A DNA stretch of 17,367 nucleotides, from contig WFZM01000044.1 in the NCBI GenBank assembly GCA_015489565.1, positions 1-17,367 on the forward strand, in the 5' to 3' direction. Every line of letters begins with the position of its first letter. The stretch's first letter is position 1. Positions 4,644 to 11,519 of the stretch are shown here, piece after piece. The notes under the pieces are model-generated. The model was not told where the DNA came from. It worked only from the letters and a program-made list of their open reading frames with translations, and did no database searches. Both the position numbers and the translations under genes were made by a program. Source of the DNA: Patescibacteria group bacterium (lineage in GTDB: Bacteria > Patescibacteriota > Minisyncoccia > Phycocordibacterales > UBA2100).

Positions 4644-5690
4644 ATGAAAGAGCTTAATAAAGAATTCAATTTTGGACAAATAGTCAAAGATATTTTGAAA
4701 GATATACCCAATGAAAGAGCTGCAGATGTTTTGAAAAGACGTTTCGGACTGGGTCCCAGAGTGCAACACGAAACTTTGGAATCTGTGGGACGATCCTACA
4801 ATATAACTCGAGAGCGAGTAAGGCAGATAGAGAGCGCCGCTCTTGATATGGCTCGCAAATCCAGTGCATACAAGAAATATGCCAAAGCCTTCAAGAAACT
4901 GGCGGAATTCATCGAATCTATGGGAGATGTGGTGTCTCAAGACGAAATACTAAATTCAATAGCTAAGACCGAAAAGCAACACAATTACTTGCTCTTTCTT
5001 CTGGCTGTGGGTGACTACTTTAAATACAATAAAGAAAGTAAAGACTTCATTCAATTTTGGTACTTGGATGATAAAAGAGCAAAGATAGTAAAAGACGCAG
5101 TGCAAAAGCTACACAAAGAGCTAGATAAAAATAGTGCTTTGACAGAGGAAGAGATAGTTGAAATGTTTAAGAAATTACTGGAAGATGAAAAAATACTTCC
5201 TGAGGATAAAGATGAGAAAGCCGTAATAACCAGATGGCTATCCACTTACAAAAAGCTTGCACGCAATCCTCTTGGAGAGTGGGGCAGAGTTGATTCTCCA
5301 CAGATGCGTATAAAAGGCTTGCGTGACCACGCCTATCTTGCGCTTAAGGCTCACGGCTCTCCGCTTCACTATACGGAAGTTGCCGAAAAGATAAAAGAGC
5401 TTTTTGGTAAAGATGCGCATCCGGCCACGACGCATAATGAGCTTATAAAAGATAATCGTTTTGTTTTAGTGGGGCGTGGTATTTATGCATTGCGCGAGTG
5501 GGGCTATACACCCGGTATGGTAAAAGATGTGATTAAAGATGTGCTTGCAAAACACGGACCGCTAAGTAAAGAAGAGGTAGTAGAAAAGGTAAAAAGAGAA
5601 AGGCACGTTAAAGACAGTACCATAAAAGTAAATTTGCAAGACAAGAAGCTCTTTAAGCGTCTTGATGACGGGCGATTTACTTTGGTCTAA
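4644..5690 (+). CDS. Sigma-70 region 4-like / HARE-HTH regulator
   Basis: A probable transcription regulator of 348 residues. Residues about 22-72 (RAADVLKRRFGLG, then SYNITRERVRQIE) match sigma-70 region 4, the helix-turn-helix that contacts -35 DNA; no region 2 is present, so it is not a complete sigma factor. The middle (75-220) is helical and charged. Residues about 226-288 (LRDHAYLALKAHGSPLHYTEVAEKI...GRGIYALREWGY) match the HARE-HTH winged-helix domain known from RNA polymerase delta subunit. Residues 290-348 look like a second winged helix. In Patescibacteria this architecture is common; its exact role is not known to me. The promoter region carries an inverted repeat that could allow self-regulation. 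A 16-bp terminator follows the stop by 11 bases. Confidence 0.85.
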   Translation: MKELNKEFNFGQIVKDILKDIPNERAADVLKRRFGLGPRVQHETLESVGRSYNITRERVRQIESAALDMARKSSAYKKYAKAFKKLAEFIESMGDVVSQDEILNSIAKTEKQHNYLLFLLAVGDYFKYNKESKDFIQFWYLDDKRAKIVKDAVQKLHKELDKNSALTEEEIVEMFKKLLEDEKILPEDKDEKAVITRWLSTYKKLARNPLGEWGRVDSPQMRIKGLRDHAYLALKAHGSPLHYTEVAEKIKELFGKDAHPATTHNELIKDNRFVLVGRGIYALREWGYTPGMVKDVIKDVLAKHGPLSKEEVVEKVKRERHVKDSTIKVNLQDKKLFKRLDDGRFTLV

Positions 5691-5701
5691 GGTATTTCCT
5701 A

Positions 5702-5736
5702 TAAACGCCGGGAAGGCGTAGCCTTCCCGGCGTTTA
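5702..5736 (+). terminator. Terminator after the HARE-HTH gene
   Basis: TAAACGCCGGGAAGGC (5702-5717) and its exact complement (5721-5736) around a GTA loop. The stem is 16 bp without mismatch; the tail CGTTTAATCT has few T residues. Confidence 0.8.
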
Positions 5737-5743
5737 ATCTGCA

Positions 5744-5772
5744 TTGACAAAAAGCCGCTTTAAATATACAGT
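5744..5772 (+). promoter_or_regulatory. Leaderless-type promoter
   Basis: TTGACA (5744-5749), a 17-base spacer and TACAGT (5767-5772). Six bases then precede the ATG at 5779, so the expected transcript start is the A of the ATG or one base away. Confidence 0.7.
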
Positions 5773-5778
5773 AAGCTT

Positions 5779-7116
5779 ATGTGGTTTTTTGAAAAAATGC
5801 ACTCTTTTGTCTTGGATAAGTTGATATACAAGCTTTCCAGTTACGGCTTTGAAAAGCACCATTTGGCCATAGTTTATTTTTCTCTTTTGAGCTTGTTTTT
5901 TGTTGCACTCAATCCATGGATTATTCTTTTGACCTTGAAAATATATTTCTATACTTTACCCTTTGTAGCCCCTTTTGTTTTAATCAAAAAAATAAGGCAG
6001 ACTTGGATGAAGTATGCGCGCATGAGCTTCTTGCATAAGCAGAAAAAAGTATTGTTTGAAATAATACTACCTAAAGAGCTCAAGCAGAGCCCGGTTGCCA
6101 TGGAAGAGTTTTTAAGTTCCATACATGTAAATCCGGGTGAGTCTACATTTATAGCAACGCTCTTTCAGGGTTCCACCCGGCCTTACTGGAGCTTTGAGCT
6201 GGTCTCCATAGAGGGAGAGCTGCACATGTACATATGGACCTGGGAGAAGTTCAAAGACATGATAGAGTCGCAGTTTTACGCACATTTTCCGGATGTAGAG
6301 CTTCTTGAGGTGGAAGACTACATGAATGGCTTGGAAGCAGATTTGGAAAAACTTGGAATTTGGGGAACAGACTACAAGCTCACAAAATCCGATGCCTACC
6401 CTATAAAGTCTTACAGAGAATGGCAGTTAGATAAGCTGGACAGCTTTAAAAACAGAGATGCAGTCACTGATCCTTTAAATTCCGTGTTTGAAAAATTTGC
6501 CAGCTTAGGGGAGGGTGAAGTGGCGATACTCCACATAATGTTCCAATACACCAGAAACAAAAACTGGCAAAAAGAAGTAGAAGAAGAGATAGAGTCCATA
6601 TACAAAAATCGCTCACAAGAGATAACCGATCTGGGCGACCCTGAGAAAGTAGTTCAAGGCTGGGCTCAGCTAAGGCCGCAGGATTATGATTTGGTAAATA
6701 CTTTGCGTTATTCCACGGAAAAAGACGCCTACGATGTCGGGATAAGAAGCTTGTACATCGCCAGGAAAGAAGATTTCAAGCCGGGCATCCGAGTAGGAGC
6801 CAATCATGTAAATTTATTTCGTTCTTTTGAGGCTCCGCACTTAAATGACTTAAAAGGCATTGTTCACTGGCTGGCAGGTTTTGACTACCCGTGGCACGAT
6901 CCGAAACGTAAAATTCAAGACGCGTTGCGCAAGAAAATCATAGATGCAATGAAGCGTCGTAGTTATTTTCACCCGCCTTATGTGTTTAAACCGTTAGTAC
7001 TAACAACTGAAGAGTTAGCCACTATATTTCATTTACCAATATCCAGAAAATCTATATCGCTATTTAAGCACAAAGAACACTACAGGGTAAGACCGCCAAG
7101 CAATCTGCCCACTTAG
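5779..7116 (+). CDS. Membrane protein of a Patescibacteria-type family (DUF8128-like)
   Basis: Function unknown; 445 residues. Two hydrophobic helices lie at about residues 27-50 and 52-69, followed by a basic stretch and a large cytoplasmic-looking domain. Blocks such as FEIILPKELKQSPVAME, FQGSTRPYWSFELVSIEGELHMYIWT, IESQFYAHFPDVELLEVEDY and a PPSNLP end recur, as I recall, in a large CPR family often found beside type IV secretion-like ATPase genes (VirB4/TraG type). Here no such ATPase gene is adjacent, and the protein stands alone between a terminator and mltG, with its own consensus promoter. The family assignment is from memory; a link to secretion or pili is inference only. Confidence 0.75.
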   Translation: MWFFEKMHSFVLDKLIYKLSSYGFEKHHLAIVYFSLLSLFFVALNPWIILLTLKIYFYTLPFVAPFVLIKKIRQTWMKYARMSFLHKQKKVLFEIILPKELKQSPVAMEEFLSSIHVNPGESTFIATLFQGSTRPYWSFELVSIEGELHMYIWTWEKFKDMIESQFYAHFPDVELLEVEDYMNGLEADLEKLGIWGTDYKLTKSDAYPIKSYREWQLDKLDSFKNRDAVTDPLNSVFEKFASLGEGEVAILHIMFQYTRNKNWQKEVEEEIESIYKNRSQEITDLGDPEKVVQGWAQLRPQDYDLVNTLRYSTEKDAYDVGIRSLYIARKEDFKPGIRVGANHVNLFRSFEAPHLNDLKGIVHWLAGFDYPWHDPKRKIQDALRKKIIDAMKRRSYFHPPYVFKPLVLTTEELATIFHLPISRKSISLFKHKEHYRVRPPSNLPT

Positions 7117-7138
7117 TCTACAAGTCCCATATTTTTCC

Positions 7139-7166
7139 TTGTCTTTCAATTAAGGCTTGGTAAAAT
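7139..7166 (+). promoter_or_regulatory. Promoter of mltG
   Basis: TTGTCT (7139-7144), a 16-base spacer and TAAAAT (7161-7166), nine bases before the ATG at 7176. No Shine-Dalgarno is present. Confidence 0.5.
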
Positions 7167-7175
7167 AGACAGTGC

Positions 7176-8186
7176 ATGAGTATTAAATATCCGGATTTTT
7201 TAGCTAAAAGTTTAGATTTTTGCAAAAAAAGGGCCTGCCTTTGGCTCTCATCTATTTTTTATATTTTTCTAATTCTGGCAGCTGTTTATGTTTTCACTTT
7301 GGGCCAGGCACCGGAAAATTTTCCAAAAAAAGATACAATTGTAAGCATCAGTTCGGGTACAAGCATAGAAGAGGCAGGGAAAATTCTTGAAAAAGAAAAA
7401 ATTATAAGAAATTCAAAACTCTTTAGTATATGGACGCGTTTCAGATATGGGGAAATCAAGGCGGGAGATTATATGTTTAAAAGCCCCGAAACTTTATGGA
7501 CCGTGTCTAAGCGTCTGGCACACGGTGCGCACGGATTGGTCCCGGTCAAGGTGCTTATAAAAGAGGGTGATACACGCGTACAAATAGCAAATAAATTTGC
7601 CGAGAAGTTATATAACTTTAACCCTGATAAATTTTTACTTGCCACCGAAGGCAAAGAAGGATTCTTATTCCCGGATACTTATATTTTCTTGCCAAATGCC
7701 AGTGAGGAAGAAGTAGCCAGAGTTCTTTTGGATAATTTTAATAAAAAAATAGAAAAATATGCAGACGATATAGAAAAAAGCAAAATGTCATTACAAGATA
7801 TAATAACTCTTGCTTCACTGGTAGAGAGGGAGGCAAGAAATGATAAAGATAGAAAAATGATAGCCGGTGTTTTACTTAACCGTTTGCGTATTGGTATGCC
7901 CCTTCAAGTAGATGTTACTTGGTTTTATACTCACGGCAAAGGTACGCCCGGTATAACTTTGAAGGAGCTAAGCGATAAAGACAATCCATACAACACTTAT
8001 GTTCACAAGGGCCTGCCCCCAAGCCCGATAGGTTCTCCGGGAATATCGTCAATAGAGGCTGTGCTTTTCCCGATTAAAAATGACTATCTTTTTTACTTGG
8101 CGGACAAGCAAGGTAGAACATATTTCAGCAAGAGCTATCAAGAGCATCTTCAAAAGCGAAATAAGTATATAAAAGGGCAGTATTAA
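7176..8186 (+). CDS. mltG: Endolytic peptidoglycan transglycosylase MltG (YceG-like)
   Basis: MltG cuts nascent glycan strands at the membrane and helps set chain length during wall growth. The 336-residue product has one membrane helix (about 22-43), a LysM-like region (52-110) with VSISSGTSIEEAGKIL, and the YceG catalytic domain. Visible motifs: EGFLFPDTY (161-169), ASLVEREA (213-220) whose Glu217 corresponds to the catalytic Glu218 of E. coli MltG, AGVLLNRLRIGMPLQ (230-244), NPYNTY (270-275), GLPPSPIGSPG (279-289) and SIEAVLFP. Length and layout are normal. Its presence shows the cell makes peptidoglycan. It is followed after 80 bases by the S41 peptidase gene, which has its own promoter. 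Confidence 0.94.
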   Translation: MSIKYPDFLAKSLDFCKKRACLWLSSIFYIFLILAAVYVFTLGQAPENFPKKDTIVSISSGTSIEEAGKILEKEKIIRNSKLFSIWTRFRYGEIKAGDYMFKSPETLWTVSKRLAHGAHGLVPVKVLIKEGDTRVQIANKFAEKLYNFNPDKFLLATEGKEGFLFPDTYIFLPNASEEEVARVLLDNFNKKIEKYADDIEKSKMSLQDIITLASLVEREARNDKDRKMIAGVLLNRLRIGMPLQVDVTWFYTHGKGTPGITLKELSDKDNPYNTYVHKGLPPSPIGSPGISSIEAVLFPIKNDYLFYLADKQGRTYFSKSYQEHLQKRNKYIKGQY

Positions 8187-8230
8187 ATTTGATTTGAAGG
8201 TATCTGAGAAAGTCCCGGGCTTATTTGTAC

Positions 8231-8258
8231 TTGAATTAAAATAAATGCAAGTTATAAT
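8231..8258 (+). promoter_or_regulatory. Promoter of the S41 peptidase-rplI pair
   Basis: TTGAAT (8231-8236), a 16-base spacer and TATAAT (8253-8258), eight bases before the ATG at 8267. No Shine-Dalgarno is present. Confidence 0.65.
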
Positions 8259-8266
8259 TTGTTGGT

Positions 8267-9520
8267 ATGAAAAAACGCCACATAAACTATCCTGTACTTG
8301 CCATCGCAGCTGTTTTTATATTTTTGGGCGGATTTCTTCTGGGGCAGATAAAAGCCAGCGCTATAGCCTGGAATTCTTATTCTCAAGAAGAGCCGGAATC
8401 TGTAGATTTGAAGCCGCTTTGGAAAGTTTGGCATGTAATAGATAATAAATTTGTAGCTACCAAAGTAGCATCAAGCACAGAGCCAAGCGGATTTGAAGAT
8501 AAGCAAAAACGTGTCTGGGGAATGGCTCAAGGGCTGGCCGCATCTTTGGGTGACCCTTATACCATATTTTTGCCACCACAAGAGAACAAGCAGTTCAATG
8601 AAGATATATCGGGACACTTTGAAGGGGTGGGAATGGAAATAGCTATAAGAGACGGGGTCTTAACCGTGGTTTCTCCTTTGAAGGGTACTCCGGCGTTTAA
8701 AGCCGGCCTTAAAGCGGGGGATAAAATAATAAAAATAAACGGAGAGAGTACCGAGGGTATGGGTATTCAAGAAAGTGTAAACAAAATACGAGGCCCTAAA
8801 GGCACTAAAGTAAAATTTACCATCATAAGAGAGTCCGAGCTTAATCCCATAGAAATAGAGGTAACAAGAGACAGAATAGAAATCCCTGTAATAGAGACAT
8901 CTGAGCCGGCGGACGGAATATTTATGATTGAACTTATGTCCTTTACCGAAGATTCTCCCAAGAGGTTTGCAAATGCTTTGGCGGAATTTGTAAATTCAAA
9001 AGACAAAAAGCTAATAATAGATTTGCGTGGCAATCCGGGAGGCTATCTTGATGCTGCGGTTGATATAGCGAGTTGGTTTCTTCCAAAAGGTGCTATAGTG
9101 GTAAGTGAAGATTTTGGCAAAAAACGCAGTCCACTTGTGCATAGAAGCAAAGGATATAACATATTTGAAGATATAGAACTGGTAGTACTTATAGACAAGG
9201 GTTCCGCTTCTGCGTCTGAAATTCTTGCCGGGGCTCTTCAGGCTCACAAGAAGGCAAAACTTATAGGTACTAACTCTTTTGGTAAAGGTTCGGTACAGGA
9301 GCTTGTGCCGATAAGCAAGGATACTTCTTTGAAAGTCACAGTAGCGCGCTTTTTGTTGCCTGATGGTAACTGGATAATGGAGAAAGGGATAAAGCCGGAT
9401 ATTGAAGTTGAATTTCCAAAGAAAGAAGAATTAATTTGTAATAAAGAAAAGCAAGAAGAGTATAAAGACAGGGATTTGATTTTAGAAAGAGCTATTGAGT
9501 ACTTGAAAAATAAACAATAA
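8267..9520 (+). CDS. S41-family C-terminal processing peptidase (CtpA/CtpB type)
   Basis: A membrane-anchored serine protease that trims C-terminal ends of envelope proteins. The 417-residue product has a signal-anchor (about 8-27), a helical linker with GDPYTIFLPPQE, a PDZ domain (about 112-200; GVGMEIAIRDGVLTV, AGLKAGDKIIKINGE) and an S41 catalytic domain. DLRGNPGGYLDAAVDIA (252-268) is the conserved substrate-side strand. The nucleophile is Ser315 in KGSASASE and the general base Lys340 in SFGKGS, 25 residues apart as in CtpB. All key residues are present. The rplI gene starts four bases after its stop, so the two are very likely cotranscribed. Confidence 0.94.
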   Translation: MKKRHINYPVLAIAAVFIFLGGFLLGQIKASAIAWNSYSQEEPESVDLKPLWKVWHVIDNKFVATKVASSTEPSGFEDKQKRVWGMAQGLAASLGDPYTIFLPPQENKQFNEDISGHFEGVGMEIAIRDGVLTVVSPLKGTPAFKAGLKAGDKIIKINGESTEGMGIQESVNKIRGPKGTKVKFTIIRESELNPIEIEVTRDRIEIPVIETSEPADGIFMIELMSFTEDSPKRFANALAEFVNSKDKKLIIDLRGNPGGYLDAAVDIASWFLPKGAIVVSEDFGKKRSPLVHRSKGYNIFEDIELVVLIDKGSASASEILAGALQAHKKAKLIGTNSFGKGSVQELVPISKDTSLKVTVARFLLPDGNWIMEKGIKPDIEVEFPKKEELICNKEKQEEYKDRDLILERAIEYLKNKQ

Positions 9521-9524
9521 GAAT

Positions 9525-9968
9525 ATGAAAGTTATATTACTACAAAATGTTGCAAGGTTGGGGAATAAAGATGATGTGGTGGAAGTGTCGGAAGGCTATG
9601 CAAGGAATTTTTTGATAAAAAACTCTCTGGCCAAGGAGCTAAGCCCCGGGGCGCTAAAAGACTTGTCCACCAAAAAAGAGGCCAAGAAGGCAAAAAAAGA
9701 AAAAGAATTGCAAAAGGAGATAGACTTCCTCTTAAAATACAAGAAACAACCCTTGCTTTTGAAACTCAAAGCAAATGAAAAAGGGCATCTCTTTGAGAAA
9801 CTGGATGCCAAAAAATTATCTAAACTGCTTTCTGATTTGAGTTCTGCCAATTTTTCAGAAAAGAGCATTGTCTTGGATACACCCATCAAGGAGCTGGGTA
9901 GCTATGAGTTGTCTGTCAAGATAGATAACAAAAGCTTCAAGATTTTGTTAGATGTAAAATCTGAATAA
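9525..9968 (+). CDS. rplI: Large-subunit ribosomal protein bL9
   Basis: bL9 binds 23S rRNA near the base of the L1 stalk and reaches across to a neighbouring ribosome. At 147 residues it has the usual length. The N-terminal domain is clear: MKVILLQNVARLGNKDDVVEVSEGYARNFLI, then the long charged linker helix (about 45-75, KKEAKKAKKEKELQKEID) and a C-terminal domain ending in ELSVKIDNKSFKILLDV. Several CPR lineages are reported to lack bL9, so its presence may help placement. The start lies four bases after the protease stop without a Shine-Dalgarno. A 17-bp hairpin follows. Confidence 0.94.
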   Translation: MKVILLQNVARLGNKDDVVEVSEGYARNFLIKNSLAKELSPGALKDLSTKKEAKKAKKEKELQKEIDFLLKYKKQPLLLKLKANEKGHLFEKLDAKKLSKLLSDLSSANFSEKSIVLDTPIKELGSYELSVKIDNKSFKILLDVKSE

Positions 9969-10003
9969 AATTTTGCTGACTAAAGTGCAACAGGCTAAAG
10001 CTT

Positions 10004-10040
10004 AAAGCGCCCGCAAGGCTTTCAGCCTTGCGGGCGCTTT
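10004..10040. terminator. Bidirectional terminator between rplI and rpmA
   Basis: AAAGCGCCCGCAAGGCT (10004-10020) and its exact complement (10024-10040) with a TTC loop: 17 bp without mismatch, A run on one side and T run on the other. It separates convergent genes and can serve both. Confidence 0.9.
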
Positions 10041-10052
10041 AATTTAGACGCC

Positions 10053-10331
10053 TTAGGCGCTAACTACGTTTACAACTTTACGTTCAACTGTCCTGCCCGT
10101 GAAGCTCTTTTTGCGCTTTGTTGTGAATTTAACAATTCCGGAGATTTTAGCAAATATAGTATGATCTTTGCCAAGACCTGCTCCTTCGCCGGCCATAGTT
10201 TTTGTTCCGCGTTGGCGGACTATTATTTGTCCGGCTTCAACTTTTTGACCATCGGCGATTTTAACTCCAAGATACTTTGGGTTTGAATCTCTAAGGTTTT
10301 TAGCTGTACCTCCCGCTTTTCTATGTGCCAT
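10053..10331 (-). CDS. rpmA: Large-subunit ribosomal protein bL27
   Basis: bL27 sits at the peptidyl-transferase centre, where its N-terminal tail touches the tRNA ends. The 92-residue product starts [17 protein letters not shown] and continues [26 protein letters not shown] and [20 protein letters not shown], which match bL27 throughout. The usual GRDS reads LRDS here. No long N-terminal extension as in Firmicutes is present, so no protease cleavage is expected. The usual partner gene rplU (bL21) is not in the window. The gene diverges from the Ada-like protein gene. Confidence 0.96.
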   Translation of the reverse strand: MAHRKAGGTAKNLRDSNPKYLGVKIADGQKVEAGQIIVRQRGTKTMAGEGAGLGKDHTIFAKISGIVKFTTKRKKSFTGRTVERKVVNVVSA

Positions 10332-10381
10332 ATAATTTCAAATTAAAATTAAAAAAGCTTTTAAAATTTGCAAAAGCAAGT

Positions 10382-10387
10382 TAAAAT
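10382..10387 (+). promoter_or_regulatory. -10 box before the Ada-like protein gene
   Basis: TAAAAT (10382-10387) lies seven bases before the GTG at 10395, the same geometry as other leaderless-type starts in the window. The -35 is weak. This geometry favours GTG 10395 over the TTG at 10368. Confidence 0.4.
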
Positions 10388-10394
10388 AGCTTCT

Positions 10395-10727
10395 GTGCCG
10401 GAAAGTATAAACGAAAAAATCAATAAAATCAAGTTTTTGAAAGACAGCTTCTTACTTTTTTTGATTTTCTTATTATCTGCCAGCGCCGCTTTTTTAATGG
10501 GCTTGCTGGCCAAGCAAGAGAGCATGGAAATTAAACTTATAAAATCCGAGCTAAATCATGCCCCTGATTTTAAAATAGATTTTGTTCTGGCGTCAAAATA
10601 TGGCAAAAATTACTATTATCTGTGGTGCCAATCGGCAAAAAGAATTAAAAAGGAAAATATTATATATTTCAAAAATGCTCGGGAAGCTGAAAAAGCCGGC
10701 TACAAAAGAGCGGAGTCTTGCAAATAG
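10395..10727 (+). CDS. Membrane-anchored protein with Ada-like metal-binding domain
   Basis: 110 residues from the GTG at 10395 (TTG at 10368 is the alternative). Residues about 17-40 form one membrane helix. The C-terminal part, VLASKYGKNYYYLWCQSAKR and then IIYFKNAREAEKAGYKRAESCK, follows the pattern of the Ada metal-binding (Cys-rich) fold as found in many small envelope proteins of Patescibacteria and nucleases: aromatic-Y-Y-x-W-C, IxxENxIxF, EAEKAGY and a final Cys. Only two of the four Cys of true Ada are visible, so zinc binding is uncertain. The role is unknown. A terminator hairpin follows. Confidence 0.7.
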   Translation: MPESINEKINKIKFLKDSFLLFLIFLLSASAAFLMGLLAKQESMEIKLIKSELNHAPDFKIDFVLASKYGKNYYYLWCQSAKRIKKENIIYFKNAREAEKAGYKRAESCK

Positions 10728-10746
10728 TTTTTTAAAAGAAAGCGAA

Positions 10747-10785
10747 AAAGCCCTCCAAGAGCCTACGGCCTTAGAGGGCTTTGTG
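10747..10785 (+). terminator. Terminator after the Ada-like gene
   Basis: AAAGCCCTC (10747-10755) pairs with GAGGGCTTT (10774-10782). The inner part continues with GCC/GGC around a TAC loop. TTTGTGTTTTT follows. Confidence 0.8.
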
Positions 10786-10807
10786 TTTTTAATTATTACA
10801 ATTATTC

Positions 10808-10836
10808 TTGACAAAAGGGTATAAATATGATATTAT
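10808..10836 (+). promoter_or_regulatory. Upstream promoter of the secreted-protein operon
   Basis: TTGACA (10808-10813), exactly 17 bases, TATTAT (10831-10836). Its transcript would carry about 155 untranslated bases before the ATG at 10998, with a possible CTATTT/AAATAG hairpin and a repeated AGTGGYGCT motif. Confidence 0.65.
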
Positions 10837-10923
10837 ATAAAAAGTAGTGGCGCTAGATCTATTTCAGGTGTATAAATAGAAATATTCTGAATGAAGAGTG
10901 GTGCTGAAGCTATCTGTCAGATG

Positions 10924-10952
10924 TTGACAAATAGTTTATATTATGATATAAT
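10924..10952 (+). promoter_or_regulatory. Downstream consensus promoter of the secreted-protein operon
   Basis: TTGACA (10924-10929), exactly 17 bases, TATAAT (10947-10952): a full sigma-70 consensus match, the strongest promoter in the window. The expected leader is about 39 bases, A/T-rich and without a Shine-Dalgarno. Confidence 0.8.
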
Positions 10953-10997
10953 TAAAAGAGATTATAAGTATTATTATTAATAAAAATTGAGTTGAGT

Positions 10998-11477
10998 ATG
11001 GAGAAAATTAACAGAGGTGCAATATTTGGAGCAGCCTTGGCAGCGTTCGTAAGTGGCACAGCAGATAATATGATGAAAACTGCCACGGGGCTAGATATTC
11101 TGCCAGGAATACAAACTGCAGAGGCAGCGTGTTATGGTAGTAAAGAGCAGTGTATGCTGGCATGGAAGAGGGCCGATACAAATGTGAAGCGTAACGTTGC
11201 AGCAGGTCCAAAAAAGAAAGTTCTGGCAGGAGCTAGTTGTTCACAATTATCTGATTATTATAATAGAAAGTTTAGAAAACTATATAAAAAATGGGTTAGA
11301 AGAGGGAAAATAAGGACTGTTGGGGAATGTCCAATAATTTGTCAACTCAAGAAAGATGAATTATACATGGCTAATAAATGCAGGGCTAGCCAAACGGATA
11401 TATGGAGAATAAAAGCACAAATTGACAGATTTTGCATAGAAAAACGTAAGAAAAATAAACGTCGTAAGAAAAAATAA
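10998..11477 (+). CDS. Secreted Cys-rich basic protein, unknown function
   Basis: No family recognised. 159 residues from the ATG at 10998 (a TTG lies six bases upstream). Residues 7-20 (GAIFGAALAAFVSG) are hydrophobic and AEA-AC at 41-45 could be a signal peptidase site, so export is likely but the signal is atypically long. The mature part has seven Cys (45, 52, 81, 111, 115, 128, 146), many Lys/Arg, and ends in a tail RKKNKRRKKK. An odd number of Cys leaves one free if disulfides form. It is driven by two tandem consensus promoters, so strong expression is expected. The next gene, 42 bases on, codes for a surface protein with Cys-paired Ig-like repeats, which suggests a shared envelope role. 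Confidence 0.7.
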   Translation: MEKINRGAIFGAALAAFVSGTADNMMKTATGLDILPGIQTAEAACYGSKEQCMLAWKRADTNVKRNVAAGPKKKVLAGASCSQLSDYYNRKFRKLYKKWVRRGKIRTVGECPIICQLKKDELYMANKCRASQTDIWRIKAQIDRFCIEKRKKNKRRKKK

Positions 11478-11519
11478 ATCATGTGTTAGTAAAATTATTA
11501 AACTTAAATAAGTAGGAGT

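Noticed and set aside
8245..8445. Open frame 8245-8445 at the start of the protease gene
   Set aside because: Overlaps the signal-anchor coding region of the S41 peptidase in another frame and matches nothing.
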